DNA of 64,000 nucleotides from the NCBI GenBank assembly GCA_025094145.1, contig JALLLS010000119.1:18295-82294 (forward strand), in the 5' to 3' direction. Under the pieces are notes generated by a model. The model was not told the origin of the DNA, did not search any database, and saw only the letters and a list, made by a program, of their open reading frames with translations. Made by a program: the position numbers and the translations under genes. This document shows positions 40,979 to 52,618 of the stretch, in pieces (position 1 is the stretch's first letter; the number at the start of each line of letters is the position of its first letter). The stretch comes from Spinellus fusiger (Eukaryota; Mucoromycota; Mucoromycetes; Mucorales; Phycomycetaceae).

Positions 40979-43900
40979 CTAAATGTCTGCTTCAGCTATA
41001 AACACAAGAATCAACTTCTCGGCCATAGACTCAGCACGAACCACAGTGAAAGGAATATTGTCAAACACTAGTTGCCAGTGACACCTCCAGAGCGCCAAGA
41101 GAATGCCTGATACCACTTGATAGGGCTCCAGAGATAAGGAAACAGAGGTAGGAAATTTGAGACTGTAAATAGCCTCGAAAATGTCCAATAGAGTAGGACT
41201 CCTGCCAAAGAAACGCTCCCAGACTGAATTCCAAGTAGCTAACTTGACAGGGCAAGCAAAAAGAAAGTGAGCACTTGCATCTTCAGACACTTTACAGATC
41301 GGACAAAGAGCAGTGGGAAAAGAGTCAGGGATAAGCTGATGTAGCAGCAAGCGACAAGAAAGTTTTGAGTACAGAGCTCTATACCAGACATTTCGAGCAG
41401 AGTGGTGGATATTCATCCGCCAGAAAAATCTCCAATTGCAATTAGTGAGAGGTGGTCTAAAGACAGGTAAGACAGACACTGAGGTAGCGATCTGTCTATA
41501 GAGACGAGGGCCAAGCTTGCTCAAGGGGCAATCCTCAGTATCTACACTGGAAATGAAAGGGCTCAAGTCCAAACAACCCACTCCTCAAGGTTCTGAAGAA
41601 GGACGCAGACCAGGAAGACAGTTGAGGACAAAGAATCCATGTAGTAAAAGACGACCACATAGGTAGGCACAACAGAAACAAGATACAAGACAAGAAGAAA
41701 CTGTTACCTCAGAGGGTATATAATGCCAAATGCATTGAAGCACTTCATCAAAGACAAAGGCATCCACTGCACTCAGGCCACTGTAACCCTTTGAAGACTT
41801 AAATTGATTGTCGGGTGAAGACCAAACAGCAGACAAAGGAAGAGAGACAAGTAGCAGATGACACCCTCTGATTTACTGGACGCCGTGGCAACTGGTCAAA
41901 GGCATTTAGTAGTGAACCCAAAGGGTGTAAGCCAGATGCAAGTGCATAGGGGCGTAGAGTTGGAAAAAAGAAAGGCAGTAATGGATCAGGCACATTACAC
42001 ATACTTTGAAGAACAAAAGCAGTGTAAGGAGAAACAAAAGAATCAGGCTTTCCACCAAAGAGAGGTCGAATCCACCGCACTTGCAAAGCCTATTGGTGTA
42101 GTTGAGGATCCAGGATACCCAGTCCACCTGCTTGCTTGGGTGCAGTTAACTTATCAAATTTGATGGGTGGAAACATGTTATGCATAAGGAACTGTTGACC
42201 ACAAGTGCTCAACTGTTTCAATACTTTAGCAGGCAGAGGAGTAACTTGAAGGACATGCCACAAGGTAGAGAAGATAAGCATATTAAGCACAGTGGCTCTT
42301 CCTAATACCAACAAAGAGCGTTGAGAGTGAATATGACAAGCTGCTTTTACTTTTTCCATAAGCTGTTGGTAGAAGAACTGGTGTTGGTCTGTGGAAGTGG
42401 TAAGAGGAAAACCCAGGTATATCACAGGAGTACTGGATCTACAGTCATGCCAGTCAACGATCTGATGGCAAATTAGTGGATCAGTCCACCCAGGGAGCAA
42501 GGCCCCAGAAAGAGAAAAAGCAGTTGTCTTGGAGAAATTAATTTTTGCATTGGATACTCTGCTATAGATATCCAGCCACCTGTACAGGCAGTCTATATCA
42601 GATGGCTGTTGAAGAAAGACTAAGGCATCATCAGCATATGCAAGTACTTTTACTGGTGCAGGAAGAAAAAGAAGCACAGAAGTAGCAGAGTTAGTGAAGA
42701 CGTATCCTTTAAGATCAGTGTCTTGTAACAGAGAGCAAAGAAGAGGTTCAAAATCCAGGTTAAATAGCACTGGTGACAGTGGATCCCCTTGACGTAGACC
42801 ACGTCCTTGGTTTACTGGTGAAGAGATAAATCCATTGATATTGACCCTAATGGCTGTACCAAAGAATAAACCAATCAGACAAGTGACAAGAGTCTCTGGG
42901 AAATCAAAACAACGAATAACAGTGGAAAGATAGGTAGGATGAACTCTATCATATGCCTTTTCTTGGTCCAATAACAAGCCAACAGCAGTTGAACAAGATT
43001 GAACAGCATTGTCCATCACCAACCGAGTCAACAAACCATTATCTGCAATGAAACAACCATGCAGAAACTTAGTCTGGAACTGGTCCACTAGTGTCTGAGC
43101 AGCAGGAACAACACGACTAATAACAAGCCAAGTAAAGACTTTTGCATCTGTGTTGATAAGCAAAATGGGCCTCCAGTTGGCCAACAAAGAAAGATCACCT
43201 CTCTTTGGAAGAAGAGTCATACATGTGTCCTGCCAACTGAGAGGGAAAGTACCTAGAGTAAGAGCATCATTGTAGATTTTCACAACCATAGTGGCATATT
43301 CAGGGTGAGCAAAAACAAACCTCAGAATCTCATAGGGTATGCCATCCATGCCTGGACTACTATGTTGTGGGGAGTGGGAGACACCTTCCAGAATCTCTTC
43401 CAGAGTGATATCAGCTACCAACTGTTTAGCAGTATTAGCAGATAGAATGCAGGAACTAGGAATAGAAGATAAGAGCTGCTCAGTGGCAGAAGCATCTACA
43501 GTCTCAGCAGAGTATAGTTTTGAATAAAAACATTGAGCTGCAGCTGTCATTTCCTGAGGTTTGGAGCAAAGAGCACCAGATACTGGGTGTCTCAGGGCAG
43601 GGATGGCGGTCTGGGCCTGTCTAGTAGTCATTGTTTTTTTCAAGAACCAGCAGAGCATTCACCTTTTTCCCTCCAAATACAACCAGCTCAAAGTGTAGCC
43701 ACATAGGCAATCTCATTCTGCAAAGCAGCAATCTGGGTTTCCACAGAGGGAAGAAGCAGAGACAAAGAAGCAGTAGAGTGATATTCTCTCAAAATTTGGT
43801 TGCATTGACTTTGTAATTTATGTAGCTGTCATTGACGCCATGCTGCCTGTTTCTTTCCAAATTTCCTAGCTACATTCCAAACTTCTAACTTGGCTCTTTC

Positions 43901-44797
43901 CCACTGATCTTGTACAGAAAGATCTGACATGGTAGGAAGAAGGTGAGAAAGTGAGTCCATGATTAGGTCACAAAAGTCTTTTTTCTGAGCTAAAAGTGGA
44001 TTGGCATGCCACAAGCCTTTACCACAAGGTATAGCAGTAAGTGATAAAGTAACTGACAAAAGAGCATGATCAGTCCACTCTGAGTTAATAAAGTCTATGG
44101 TAGCAGAGTGAGTTGTAGGAGCTAAGGCAGTTGATGCAAAGATAGCATCAATACTGGATGCAAAGATAGCATCAATACTGGATGCAAAGATAGCATCAAT
44201 ACTGGATGCAACATTTCCTCTACAAAAAGTGGGTGGTGGGTGGAGAGAAGAACAATGGTGACAATCAACAAAGTACCTATCCACAAAAGATGTCCACTGT
44301 AGTAGTGATTGTGAGTGAGTAGTAGGTAAAGAGTAGTTAAAATCCCCAGCAATAACGATGCATGGGAGAGAAGTAGTATAGTCTATAAAGGATGGAAGCA
44401 AGAGAAGATTGTTGTAGAAATGTCTTTGTTCAGAAAGGCGTGTGGGTGCATAGAGTACCAACAGCTCAAATGATTCAAAGGCATTGTTGCAATGAGTAAT
44501 TGTAGCAGAGAGAACTCTACAATCAATAGTTGAGTAATTAGGAGAAAGAAGAAGATCAGGAGAGAGAGAAATCAATCCACAATGAGAAGACCAGAGGCTA
44601 TGAGAAGCTTGGAATTCCATGTGGAAGGTGTGTTGAAGGTCAGGAGAAGCATATGTTTCTTGCAAAGCAAGTAGTTGAAAAGATTGTGTCCATAGAAATC
44701 AAATAAATTGTTGTTGTTTTTGTGTGTTATTTACCTTGGCCAGGCCTCTGCAATTGAGAAAGCCTAATTGAATATTGTATGGTTGTACTCTATTCAT
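40979..44797 (-). pseudogene. LINE 1 ORF2 (endonuclease and reverse transcriptase), broken
   Basis: Starts MNRVQPYNIQLGFLNCRGLA at 44797, followed by an early stop (near 44700). The APE endonuclease follows: YAPTRLSEQRHF, GDFNYSLP, and SEWTDHALLSV in place of SDHxxL (Asp-His kept). A frameshift lies near 43830-43660. The RT spans 43658-42090: LLLDQEKAYDRVHP with an Asp of the catalytic triad, GLRQGDPLSPVLF, YADDALVF, and YLGFPLT. The C-terminal part (41581-40979) carries the zinc knuckle CPICKVSEDASAHFLFAC. At least four lesions. A threefold in-frame repeat of SSIDAIFA lies within the endonuclease. Confidence 0.88.
44133..44211. repeat. Three tandem 24-bp units inside the LINE 1 endonuclease
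   Basis: GATGCAAAGATAGCATCAAT plus ACTG, repeated three times with no visible difference, encodes SSIDAIFA x3 in the region just before the conserved Asp-His of the endonuclease. Confidence 0.95.
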
Positions 44798-46067
44798 TGA
44801 TATCTAACAGGTTTTTGATGATTGCAGGGTGGATAACAAGAAAGAAAAACAGGTGAAACAGGTAAAATGGATTGATTTGGAGTACTCTGTGAATTCTCAG
44901 AGAGATCTAAACTGCCACATACAGGATTATCCACAAGCATGGGCTCTTCTTCCAACTCAATAACTGCTGCACAAAAAGAAGAATCCAAAGGGTCTGCAAC
45001 ACTCATAGCAGTGGAAGGGGTGGCAACACTACCATCAATAACAGGATCAGCAATGGATGTAGTAGAAGAAGTAGAAACAGTAGCAGGAGTAGCAGGAGCA
45101 TCAGGAACATTTGGAACAACAGGAGCACTAACAGAAATGCTAGTATCAGCTGTAACAGTGGTATCAACTACAACTGTAGGTTTGTTCTTCTGAATTTTAG
45201 GCTTTTTACAGCCTAAGTTCTCTCTATTCTGAGGACATTGGGCTGCAACATGACCTTCAGAATTACATCCAAAGCACAGACAACAAGGACAAATTGGACA
45301 GTCTTCATGCAAGTGATCTGCTGCATGGCAGTATTGACAGAAACTAGGCATATCTTGCCAAGTAGCAAAAAAGGTACTGGTGCTGTCAAACCACTCCATC
45401 TGGTGGCTTAGTGGCAAGAAGGAAGAAGCAGAAGCAGAAGAAGTAGAAAAGGAAATAAAAGCATATCCTCAGCCCATGAACCAGCTGCCATGTTCCTCAA
45501 CATGCAGACCAAGTTCAAGAATCCACCCATAGGGCCCAAGAGACTTTTCTAGTCCCAAACAAACATCATCAGCATCCTCAATAGGAAGATTCTTAAGTGC
45601 TAGCTTTGTTACTTTGCAGTCACCAAGCAAAGCAGGGTATGCTTTCAGAGTGATCCCATCAACTATAAGGCCCTCTCCATTACAGATCTCTAAGCAGTGA
45701 TCCTCTGACTTGAGGATGACTTCTACTAGAGTCTGAGATCCTTCTTTGTGGGTGGTTATTCCAAGACCCACTCCCACTGGAAAAACTTTTCTAGCCTCTC
45801 TATAGAAGGCTGCTGATGTCACCAACACCAAGGTGACATCAAAAAACACACAGGGGTGTTTGCCAGAAGCCTGTTTCCAGACTCAAGGGGTACATGTTGA
45901 GGTGCCTGAGTGGTGTTGGGGGCTGACAAAGGCACAGATTTGTACTCGGCTGCTGCCGAGTACAAACAGAAAGGTATAGCATTACACTGTTGTTTTGGTC
46001 CATGAGGGGTGTTGTGTGGGCTATTGGCACCACTTGGCAAGTCTGGATTTTTAGCGGGAAGAGCCAT
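44794..46067 (-). pseudogene. LINE 1 ORF1 (gag-like, two zinc knuckles)
   Basis: A Pro/Ser/Asn-rich N-terminus (from 46067) leads, after a frameshift near 45840, to an RRM-like region (REARKVFPVGVGLGITTHKEG… to GSWFMG), an in-frame stop at about 45468, then a region with two CCHC-type knuckles (FCQYCHAADHLHEDCP and CFGCNSEGHVAAQCP) and a Ser/Thr/Val-rich tail. LINE ORF1 proteins coat the RNA. The stop codon at 44796-44794 overlaps the ORF2 ATG as ATGA. Confidence 0.8.
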
Positions 46068-46210
46068 GCCAGGACCCTTCTTCCCCTGACAGCCACATCT
46101 TGAGGGAGAAGGCAGTCCTCTTTGGCTGACTCTACATTTATTTCAAATGGTATTTCTGATTTTTGAAAATACATGGCTTTCTCCACTAACAATCCACTGC
46201 CCAAAGTCAA

Positions 46211-46403
46211 TACACCCTCACACCCCAGCTAAGCCCAGAAAATCTCAAAAATAAGCACCAAGTTTGAAAGATCATATACCACTAACAAAGTAGGCCAGAA
46301 GGTTGTTCATAAAAAAGTGTGGCGCAGTTCATTTTTCCCTAACAAAGTCATCTTTGACATGACTGGAGTCAATGTGACTCATTGACAGATCTACAAGGCT
46401 CTC
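46211..46403. other. Upstream flank of LINE 1 (possible 5' UTR)
   Basis: No ORF. It separates LINE 1 from LTR-like repeat copy 2. Confidence 0.35.
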
Positions 46404-46984
46404 TGTTGTGTTCTGACTTTAATCCAAAAGATTCTTTATGAATTGGTCAACATGAGTAGTGTACTGTGACATTCAGAATACTCTATGAAAGCTTGAGTGC
46501 ACACAAGTACCATAGTACATCTCTGTATCATCTCACTGATTGGTTGTAACTAAAAATCAACCTTCCAAGCTCAATATACTATTGGACACTTAATAAGAGC
46601 TACCTTCATTAATAATCCTAACAGAACAATGATAGCCTACCAGAGTCAATTGAGTAAAGACACATAATGGATGGCTCTATAATGGTGTGCTTATTCAATG
46701 AACCAACCATAAGGCTCCAACATGTAGTCTACCATTAGGTAGAACACCTACACCAACCATAAAGCTACACCTATGTAAACTACCATAGGATAGATCATCT
46801 ACACCAACCATATGGTTGCATCTATCAATAAGCTATGCCATGGACTAATCATTAATTACCAAAAGGTAGAATGCCACTGAAGGATAAGCATCCACAAAAA
46901 GTATAAATAATGAACCACTCTTCACTTAATAAAAATTATCTTTGTTCAGTCTCATTATTTTCTACTTGTCTGAATAATCATACA
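46404..46984 (+). repeat. LTR-like repeat, copy 2 (581 bp, with hairpin array)
   Basis: Begins TGTTGTGTTCTGACTTTAATCC and ends CTGAATAATCATACA. It contains a TATA-like AAAAGTATAAATA (about 46896-46908), then AATAAA about 25 bp later, as in the U3-R-U5 of an LTR. Between about 46695 and 46885 are seven short inverted repeats of the type CAACC-ATAA-GGTTG or CTACC-ATAA-GGTAG, several degenerate. No internal retrotransposon coding region adjoins it, so it would be a solo LTR. The right side joins LINE 2 directly. Confidence 0.7.
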
Positions 46985-48589
46985 AGGGAGGAAACATAGT
47001 GCATAAGCATAGGTATGGTCTGTTTTGCTAGACCATTAGCATTTCACAGTGTAATTGTCACTGGGTTCATAGTTCAGAGAAGGAGTGGAAGGTGCTGGAG
47101 GCCTCAAGCATGTCAGTGTCCATCCTTGTGGGAAGGATATCAGCCAACTGCTGCTCAGAAATCCAACCCTGCTGGCAGAAGGACTTGGCAACAGCAAAAC
47201 AGACAGGGGCATGGATGAAACCATTGGCATTAATCATTCTGCTGTTGTGAACAGACAAGGCCTTGGCAGAGTGTTCACTCACTGATAGTGTTGCCAGCTT
47301 GGGATCATGCAGGTGGACTGGGTCCAGGGGGTCAAAGTTGTCCAGAGTCTTGACACCATAGCCCTCAAGCACTTTGGTGAGCTCAGGGGCATACTTGTTG
47401 TGAACCAGCATTCCCATCACCTTCCTGTCTGGGTAGTGCAAGTCCAGCACTCTGGAGTTGTCAATCTTCAGCTTGTTAAGTCTGGCTCTCTGCTCTTTGA
47501 GAGGTAGTCAGATTGAGTTGGGGACATATACTACCTGGAAACCAGGATTGGCATCTTCCTTCACTGTCATTCCCTGAACAACAGCAGCAATGGCCCTGGC
47601 AGTGACAGGTTTCTTTCTAGGGGCTCTTATTCTTGTAGCACTAGAAGCAGGAGAAGCAGCAGCCTTGGCATACATGCCCTTTACAGGAGCAGTGTGACCA
47701 GTGGCGAGATTGAGGGGAGGAAATTCTGACAAGTCAGAAGCACCAGAAACAGGAGAAACACCAGAAGCACCAGAAGAAACAATTTTGAGAAGCTCCTCAA
47801 TCTTCTTCTCTGCAGCTGCCAGAGCCTCTCTCAGCTGGACATTCTCAGCCTGGACACACTCCAGAGCAGTGAGATGGGCACCCTGAGCCTTGAGTTGCTC
47901 TAGGACCATGGCCTGGAAGTCACCCTGGGAACCAAGTTGCAGAGAGGCACCATCCATACTGTCCTCTGACAAAAAAGTGTGATCATGCTTGGCCAGGACA
48001 CTTGGTGGGACACTGACATCACTGCCAGAAGAAACAGAAGGTGCAGGCACAGGGGCAGAGACAGAGGCAGAGACAGGAGACACAACAGATGGCACCCTGT
48101 TCTGGATTTTGTTGAGCATGTCTTGCATGACAGAGGCAGAGAATGTTTGCAGGCACCTGCAACAAAACTGTGGGGCACCAGAGCAAGAGTTACTGCCATT
48201 CATGGTTATATTACCAGTCTGGCTGCATCTTTTGCACTTTAAATGGTGCAAATTGGTTGAGAATTCATCTTGCAAGTGCTTCATAAGCCTATCTATGGGC
48301 TTCAGAGTGTCAGTGTCACGTGACTTGCTGGCACCAATCATTTCAAGGGGCGACGGGCAAGGTGAAAAATTTGCTGTGTGTTGCTGTATGGTGGTCTTAG
48401 AGGGTCAAAAATTAGAAAAGTGGATATCTTTATGAATTGAATGGATCCATCAAAAGTAAAAACGGATTCAGGTGTGTTGGAGACTGATGTATGTTGTGTC
48501 CAAAGATGAGCCAATTCTGAAAACAAGTTGTAAGATTTGGCTGAGAATGAAATAAAAAGTGTAGAGTAGCAAAGAAAGAGTGGTTTCTT
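46985..48589 (-). mobile_element. LINE 2: 5' part only (5' UTR, ORF1 and first codons of ORF2)
   Basis: Same family as LINE 3: about 240 bp of 5' UTR and ORF1 align closely with 59215-60735. After the ORF2 start (MNPVTITL, then a stop where LINE 3 has Trp) the element is cut off at the LTR-like repeat. Its 5' end abuts an 18-bp tRNA-Val-like sequence. Confidence 0.85.
47067..48341 (-). pseudogene. LINE 2 ORF1
   Basis: 277 open codons from MIGASKSRDTDTLKP, with a zinc-ribbon-like C-x2-C...C-x-C pattern (CKRCSQTG … FCCRCLQTF), a Ser/Pro/Val linker, a coiled coil (LTALECVQAENVQLREALAAAEKKIEELLKIV) and a basic stretch. At VVYVPNSI a TGA replaces the Cys codon found in LINE 3. The frame then continues (LPLKEQRARLNKLKIDNSRVLDLHYPDRKVMG…) to a stop at 47067-47069, which overlaps the ORF2 ATG (ATGA). 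Only one stop breaks it. Confidence 0.85.
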
Positions 48590-48607
48590 GGTTTCTTGGT
48601 GTAGTTC
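48590..48607 (+). other. tRNA-Val 5'-end-like sequence at the LINE 2 5' end
   Basis: GGTTTCTTGGTGTAGTTC resembles the first 18 nt of fungal tRNA-Val (acceptor strand plus A box) and differs at only a few positions from the start of tRNA-Val at 60736 (GGTTCGCTGGTGTAGTTG). The rest of a tRNA is absent. Confidence 0.45.
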
Positions 48608-48630
48608 AAAGGATTTTATTAGAATGACTA

Positions 48631-48720
48631 CAGTTCAAAGTATTTTTATTTATGGGTGTTGATTGCTATTCATGCATTGGGCATTTTAGCCACCCTATGA
48701 GATTGTTTGAAAAAAAAAGA
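48631..48720 (+). mobile_element. Solo end of the IS630-like family 2
   Basis: TA then CAGTTCAAAGTATTTTTATTTATGGGTGTTGATTGCT and a further stretch (GGGCATTTTAGCCACCCTATGA) shared with 30824 and, reversed, 37915-37945. No transposase accompanies it. Confidence 0.65.
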
Positions 48721-48957
48721 ATAAACATTGAAACACTTCAAATACATAAGCAAAAAAAATAATGCAAAGAGAGAAGAGACAGAAAGAAAAGAGAATATAA
48801 GACCTCAATGAGGGAAAAATGATGGAAAATGAGTGGAAATGATGGTAAAATGAGAATTATGAATAGACATCCAAAAGGCCATAAAGTCAGCAAGGAAACC
48901 AGGACACCAAAAAGATAACCATCATCCTGTGGCAATTCAAAATCCAACAAGGGATAC

Positions 48958-51900
48958 TTAGAGCAACTCAGACAATCCTGAGGACACAAATACAGTAACT
49001 ACACTAGCAGCTTCTGGCTTTGCTAAACAGGTTAAGAATGGGTGGTAGAGGAGAGATTGGAGGAGGTGAGGATACAGCATCTGTTGCTGCAGGAGTCTTT
49101 GCACTCTATGGCAGCATTGGCATTCCCACTCAACACACCCATCAGCAGCCTCAATGAGCAAGCTACCAGCTGATGGCTCTACCTTAAAGTCTTGAGTAGA
49201 TGTGGCTTGATCAATGGCTTGCAGCAGTATTAACAAACTGGGCCAAAGATCTTGCCATTTAACAAAAGACTTAACTGTGCATGGCAGAAGATTTAGACAA
49301 TAGTCAATTGGATGAACGTCTTGTGGTGGTGCAGAAACTAAGAAGAACAAGAATGTGGAGCATTCATGGTCAACAAATGTGCAAGTGAGAAAGTGGTCCC
49401 AATTGGCAGATGGGTGGCCACATTGGCAAGGAACTGAAGGTGTTGGTGGTAACCAAGCAATCCTCCATTTTAGTAGACAATGTCTTTCTTTGCACATGCA
49501 TGGTAGTAGAAGAATTGGATCCCAAACAGGTCTACATAGTCCATGGGCTACCATCACCAGCAGATTCTTGCCACATACTAGACTAGTAATTTCACTTTGA
49601 AGATGTTCAAGATAAGCTACTTTTAATGGATATTTAGGAGGGTTGTGAGCCTGTCCTATTCTTTGAGCATTTTGCCAGAGTACATTGCCACGTAGCTTAA
49701 TCCATCTGGCTTTACTCTGGGGTGCTTTAAGCTGTGGGACAAGGCACCAGAGGAGGGTGTCTTCAGGAAGGGTAGCTGCACGCTCAACAAATTTGGCTTG
49801 CAGATAAAGAAAACAAGAGTATATGTTAGGGAGAGCAGCTAATTGGGCAACCTGGATCATTCCAAACCTAGCAGTAGCAGATCTAGCAAGACAAAGTCTC
49901 AGACAAGCAGACTGACAGATTTGTAGTGGGCAGATGCCTAGTCTATTGACATTACAAATAGCCAACCCATACTCAAGAATAGGCCAAACAAAAACAGTAT
50001 ATGCTCTTAGGGCTGCTGTAATCCCAAAGCCATACATGTTTACACCCATTCCTCTCAGCTTTTGCATTACTGCAATTGCCTTGACTTGTGAGTGTGAGAA
50101 AAGTGCATCTTGGTTAATACCTTGACATGAAAAGGGGATACCAAGGTACTTGAAAGTATCACAGGTTGGAAGCTTGTTGCCATAGAGGTAAAATGGCACA
50201 TTGGCCAGGGCATTGAGTACTTCACATTTGGAGGGACTCCATTTGTAACCAAGGAGGGTTGAGTGAATTTTGGCAAGTGCCAGCATTTGATGTATATCTT
50301 CTGGGCAGCCCATAAGAGCCACATCATCAGCATACAACAAACAATTCACAGGAGCCCAAGTAACAGTGACATGAGACAGACTGTAAGAGGAATCTGACAA
50401 CTCAGAAGAGTCATCCAAAACTGTAGAAGTAGGAAAAGGATTGTGAAGGGAATTCTGTAACTTGTCAAGCAATGCATGAACAGTTGCCTGTGGGGAAGCA
50501 AAAGAGAAAGGATTTTGAGCACAGAGATTAATGGACCATCCTATGGTAGGTGGGTGCATACCAACCAGTATTGGGGATACCAAAGCAAACCTCAAGAAAC
50601 GTGGAAGAGTATCAATGAAAATAGAATAAAGGAATGGAGAAAGAATACTACCCTGTAAGACTCCTTGTTTAGGTAAAATGTCCGGGATGCTACATTTTTC
50701 AGAATCACATTCACCACATTGTCATCAAACAAATTCTGTAGTAGCAAGAGCAACAGCTGAGACACAAAGGGCATCAGCAACTCCCATATGACAGAGCATT
50801 CCACACTATCATATGCAGCTTTAATATCTAGGAAGACAATGACTGGAGGTTTTGGATCTTGCTCTCCTGATCCTTGGGCAGTGTACAACCCCATAAGTTT
50901 GTGGAGACAGAGGGCCTGGTCTAGAGTTCCACAACAAGCACAAAATCCACCTTGAGCCATGTCCAATGCAGGATGGTCAAAAGGAGCTCCCCAGCTATAC
51001 ATCTTTCTAAGAGCTTACAAAACACTGATGTCAAGCTAATAAGCCAATAGTTACTAGGGTCATCCTGCTCTCCTTTGTTTTTGTAAATAGGTACCACCTG
51101 TGCTGTTCTCTAGGCCACAGGCATCCACGACCATCTCCAACACAATGTAAGATCTGATGTAACAGAGGCACTAGTACTCAAACTAGGGGTTTGAGCATTT
51201 CTGCTCTAATATGATCAATGCCTGGTGCTTTTTGATTTGGCATCTTTCAATAGCAGAGTGAATAAAGTCTACGTCCCATGGGACTGGATTGTCTTGGAGA
51301 ATAAACTCCTGATGCTCCTGTCTTTCCATAGATCCACCAAACACACTCTCTAGGTGGTCAATCATGCAATTGGCAGCATGCCAAGGGCCCTCTGGAGATG
51401 ACAGGGAAATTGGCAAACGTCTCTGCAGCCTCATTCCTTTCACAGCACTTGTCATCTCTGTTAAGCCCTTATGGACTTTATCACAAAATACATGCCAGGT
51501 TTGTTGTTGTGCTTGCCTTATAGCCTTTTTCAAAGCTAAACATGCTTCCTCATACAAGTGGTGGGCTTCAATGCATTCAATATCATTGCCTACCCATTGT
51601 CTAAAACAATAAAGTTCTTGACAATGGTCAGCTAACTGTTGTAGATCAGCATTCCAGTAGCTTTTCCAAGCTTTTGGATGGGATTGTGCATGCCCTATGC
51701 TATCATCCAGGGCCTTGTAGATTGACTCATTGAGTCTCTCAGCAAAGTCCTCCATCTTAACAGAGCACAACAGGGTTTTGTCTTCCAATATTTTTTGGAT
51801 CTCTCTTTGCAGTTCACCTGTGTTCTCTGCAAAACATTGCTTGTACTGGTCACAGACTGTTTGTTTGTTTAAATCTTGCAGTCTCCAGAGGCAACAGACA

Positions 51901-52618
51901 GCTGTTTATGTCATGAGCAGTGGCATGAGCACTGGCTGAAAGGACAGCTCACACAAGTGGTGGTCTGAACCTAACATCAGATTGTCCCTAATGTGAAAGC
52001 ACACTTTGGAGAAGTTGTAGCTTCTTGACAGGAACAGGTCAATAATGCTAGCAAACCAATGACCATCTGCTAGAATTTGCTCATATATAGGCAAGCCAAA
52101 TGCCAACTCTGAGTTCCACAAGGTTAGATCCTGACAGCAGATCCAGTCTTCAAATCCCATATGTCTGTTGTTTATGCCATTTCTCCAGTCAGGCGGCCTA
52201 AACATGTATTCAGGTCACCAAGGATGAGTGTGAAGTTGTCTATGGGTAGTGAATTCAACCTTTCCGCAGCCTCACTAGACAACAGCCTCAGAGGTAGGTA
52301 CAGACCATGGAGTGTATATGGGCCAATCCTACAGGAGACCACAAAAGGATTAGTAATTGGTAAGGAATGTACATGGTAAGGAAAGTCAGGACAAATAAAG
52401 AACAAAACTCCATCAAAACCTTGTCCAGCATCACCATGGGCTGTAGCATAGTTGTGTATTTGTATCCAGGGGCACCTCAACATTTGCATGTCTTTGGTCA
52501 GGAAAGTCTCTGTCACTAAAAGTATATCAATATTATTCTGCACACACACATTCAGAACGTTCACCAGTTTGGGCCTGATTCCACAAGCATTCAATAGACC
52601 AATCTTTAGTCTATTCAT
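48958..52618 (-). pseudogene. LINE 4 ORF2 (endonuclease, reverse transcriptase), broken
   Basis: Endonuclease: MNRLKIGLLNACGIRPK, LVTETFL, LGDLNTCLG (frameshift near 52200), then LGSDHHLCEL. A linker and fingers region follows at 51788-51183. RT: FLDIKAAYDSVE (catalytic Asp) at 51002-50592, frameshift, then CLLYADDVALMG, YLGIPFSCQG, ILEYGLAIC and the C-terminal knuckle CQCGHPSANWDHFLTC. The last ORF (50595-48958) is 545 codons without a stop, so lesions cluster in the 5' half. Confidence 0.88.

Larger units (their letters stand above)
40810..46210 (-). mobile_element. LINE 1: L1/Tad-like non-LTR retrotransposon, nearly full length, dead
   Basis: Minus-strand element with ORF1 (46210-44794) and ORF2 (44797-40979) containing an APE endonuclease, reverse transcriptase and a C-terminal zinc knuckle. 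Several stops and frameshifts interrupt both. The RT differs clearly from those of LINEs 3-5, so this is a separate family. The 3' UTR probably ends near 40810. Confidence 0.85.

Noticed and set aside
41858..42163. Plus-strand ORF of 101 codons
   Set aside because: Antisense to the reverse transcriptase of LINE 1, with no motif.
44133..44211. Possible CRISPR-like array (three 24-bp units)
   Set aside because: Direct tandem units without spacers, within a LINE gene of a eukaryote.
46404..46984. Ordinary solo LTR with clean target duplication
   Set aside because: TG...CA ends and TATA/AATAAA order fit an LTR, but I could not find matching 4-6-bp flanks at any of the copies, so I call it LTR-like only.
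47701..48435. Plus-strand ORFs opposite LINE 2 (and likewise 59817-60586 opposite LINE 3)
   Set aside because: Arg/Glu/Thr-rich frames opposite ORF1; they mirror each other because the LINEs are copies.
48590..48607. Complete second tRNA-Val gene
   Set aside because: Only the first ~18 nt resemble tRNA; anticodon and T arms are absent.
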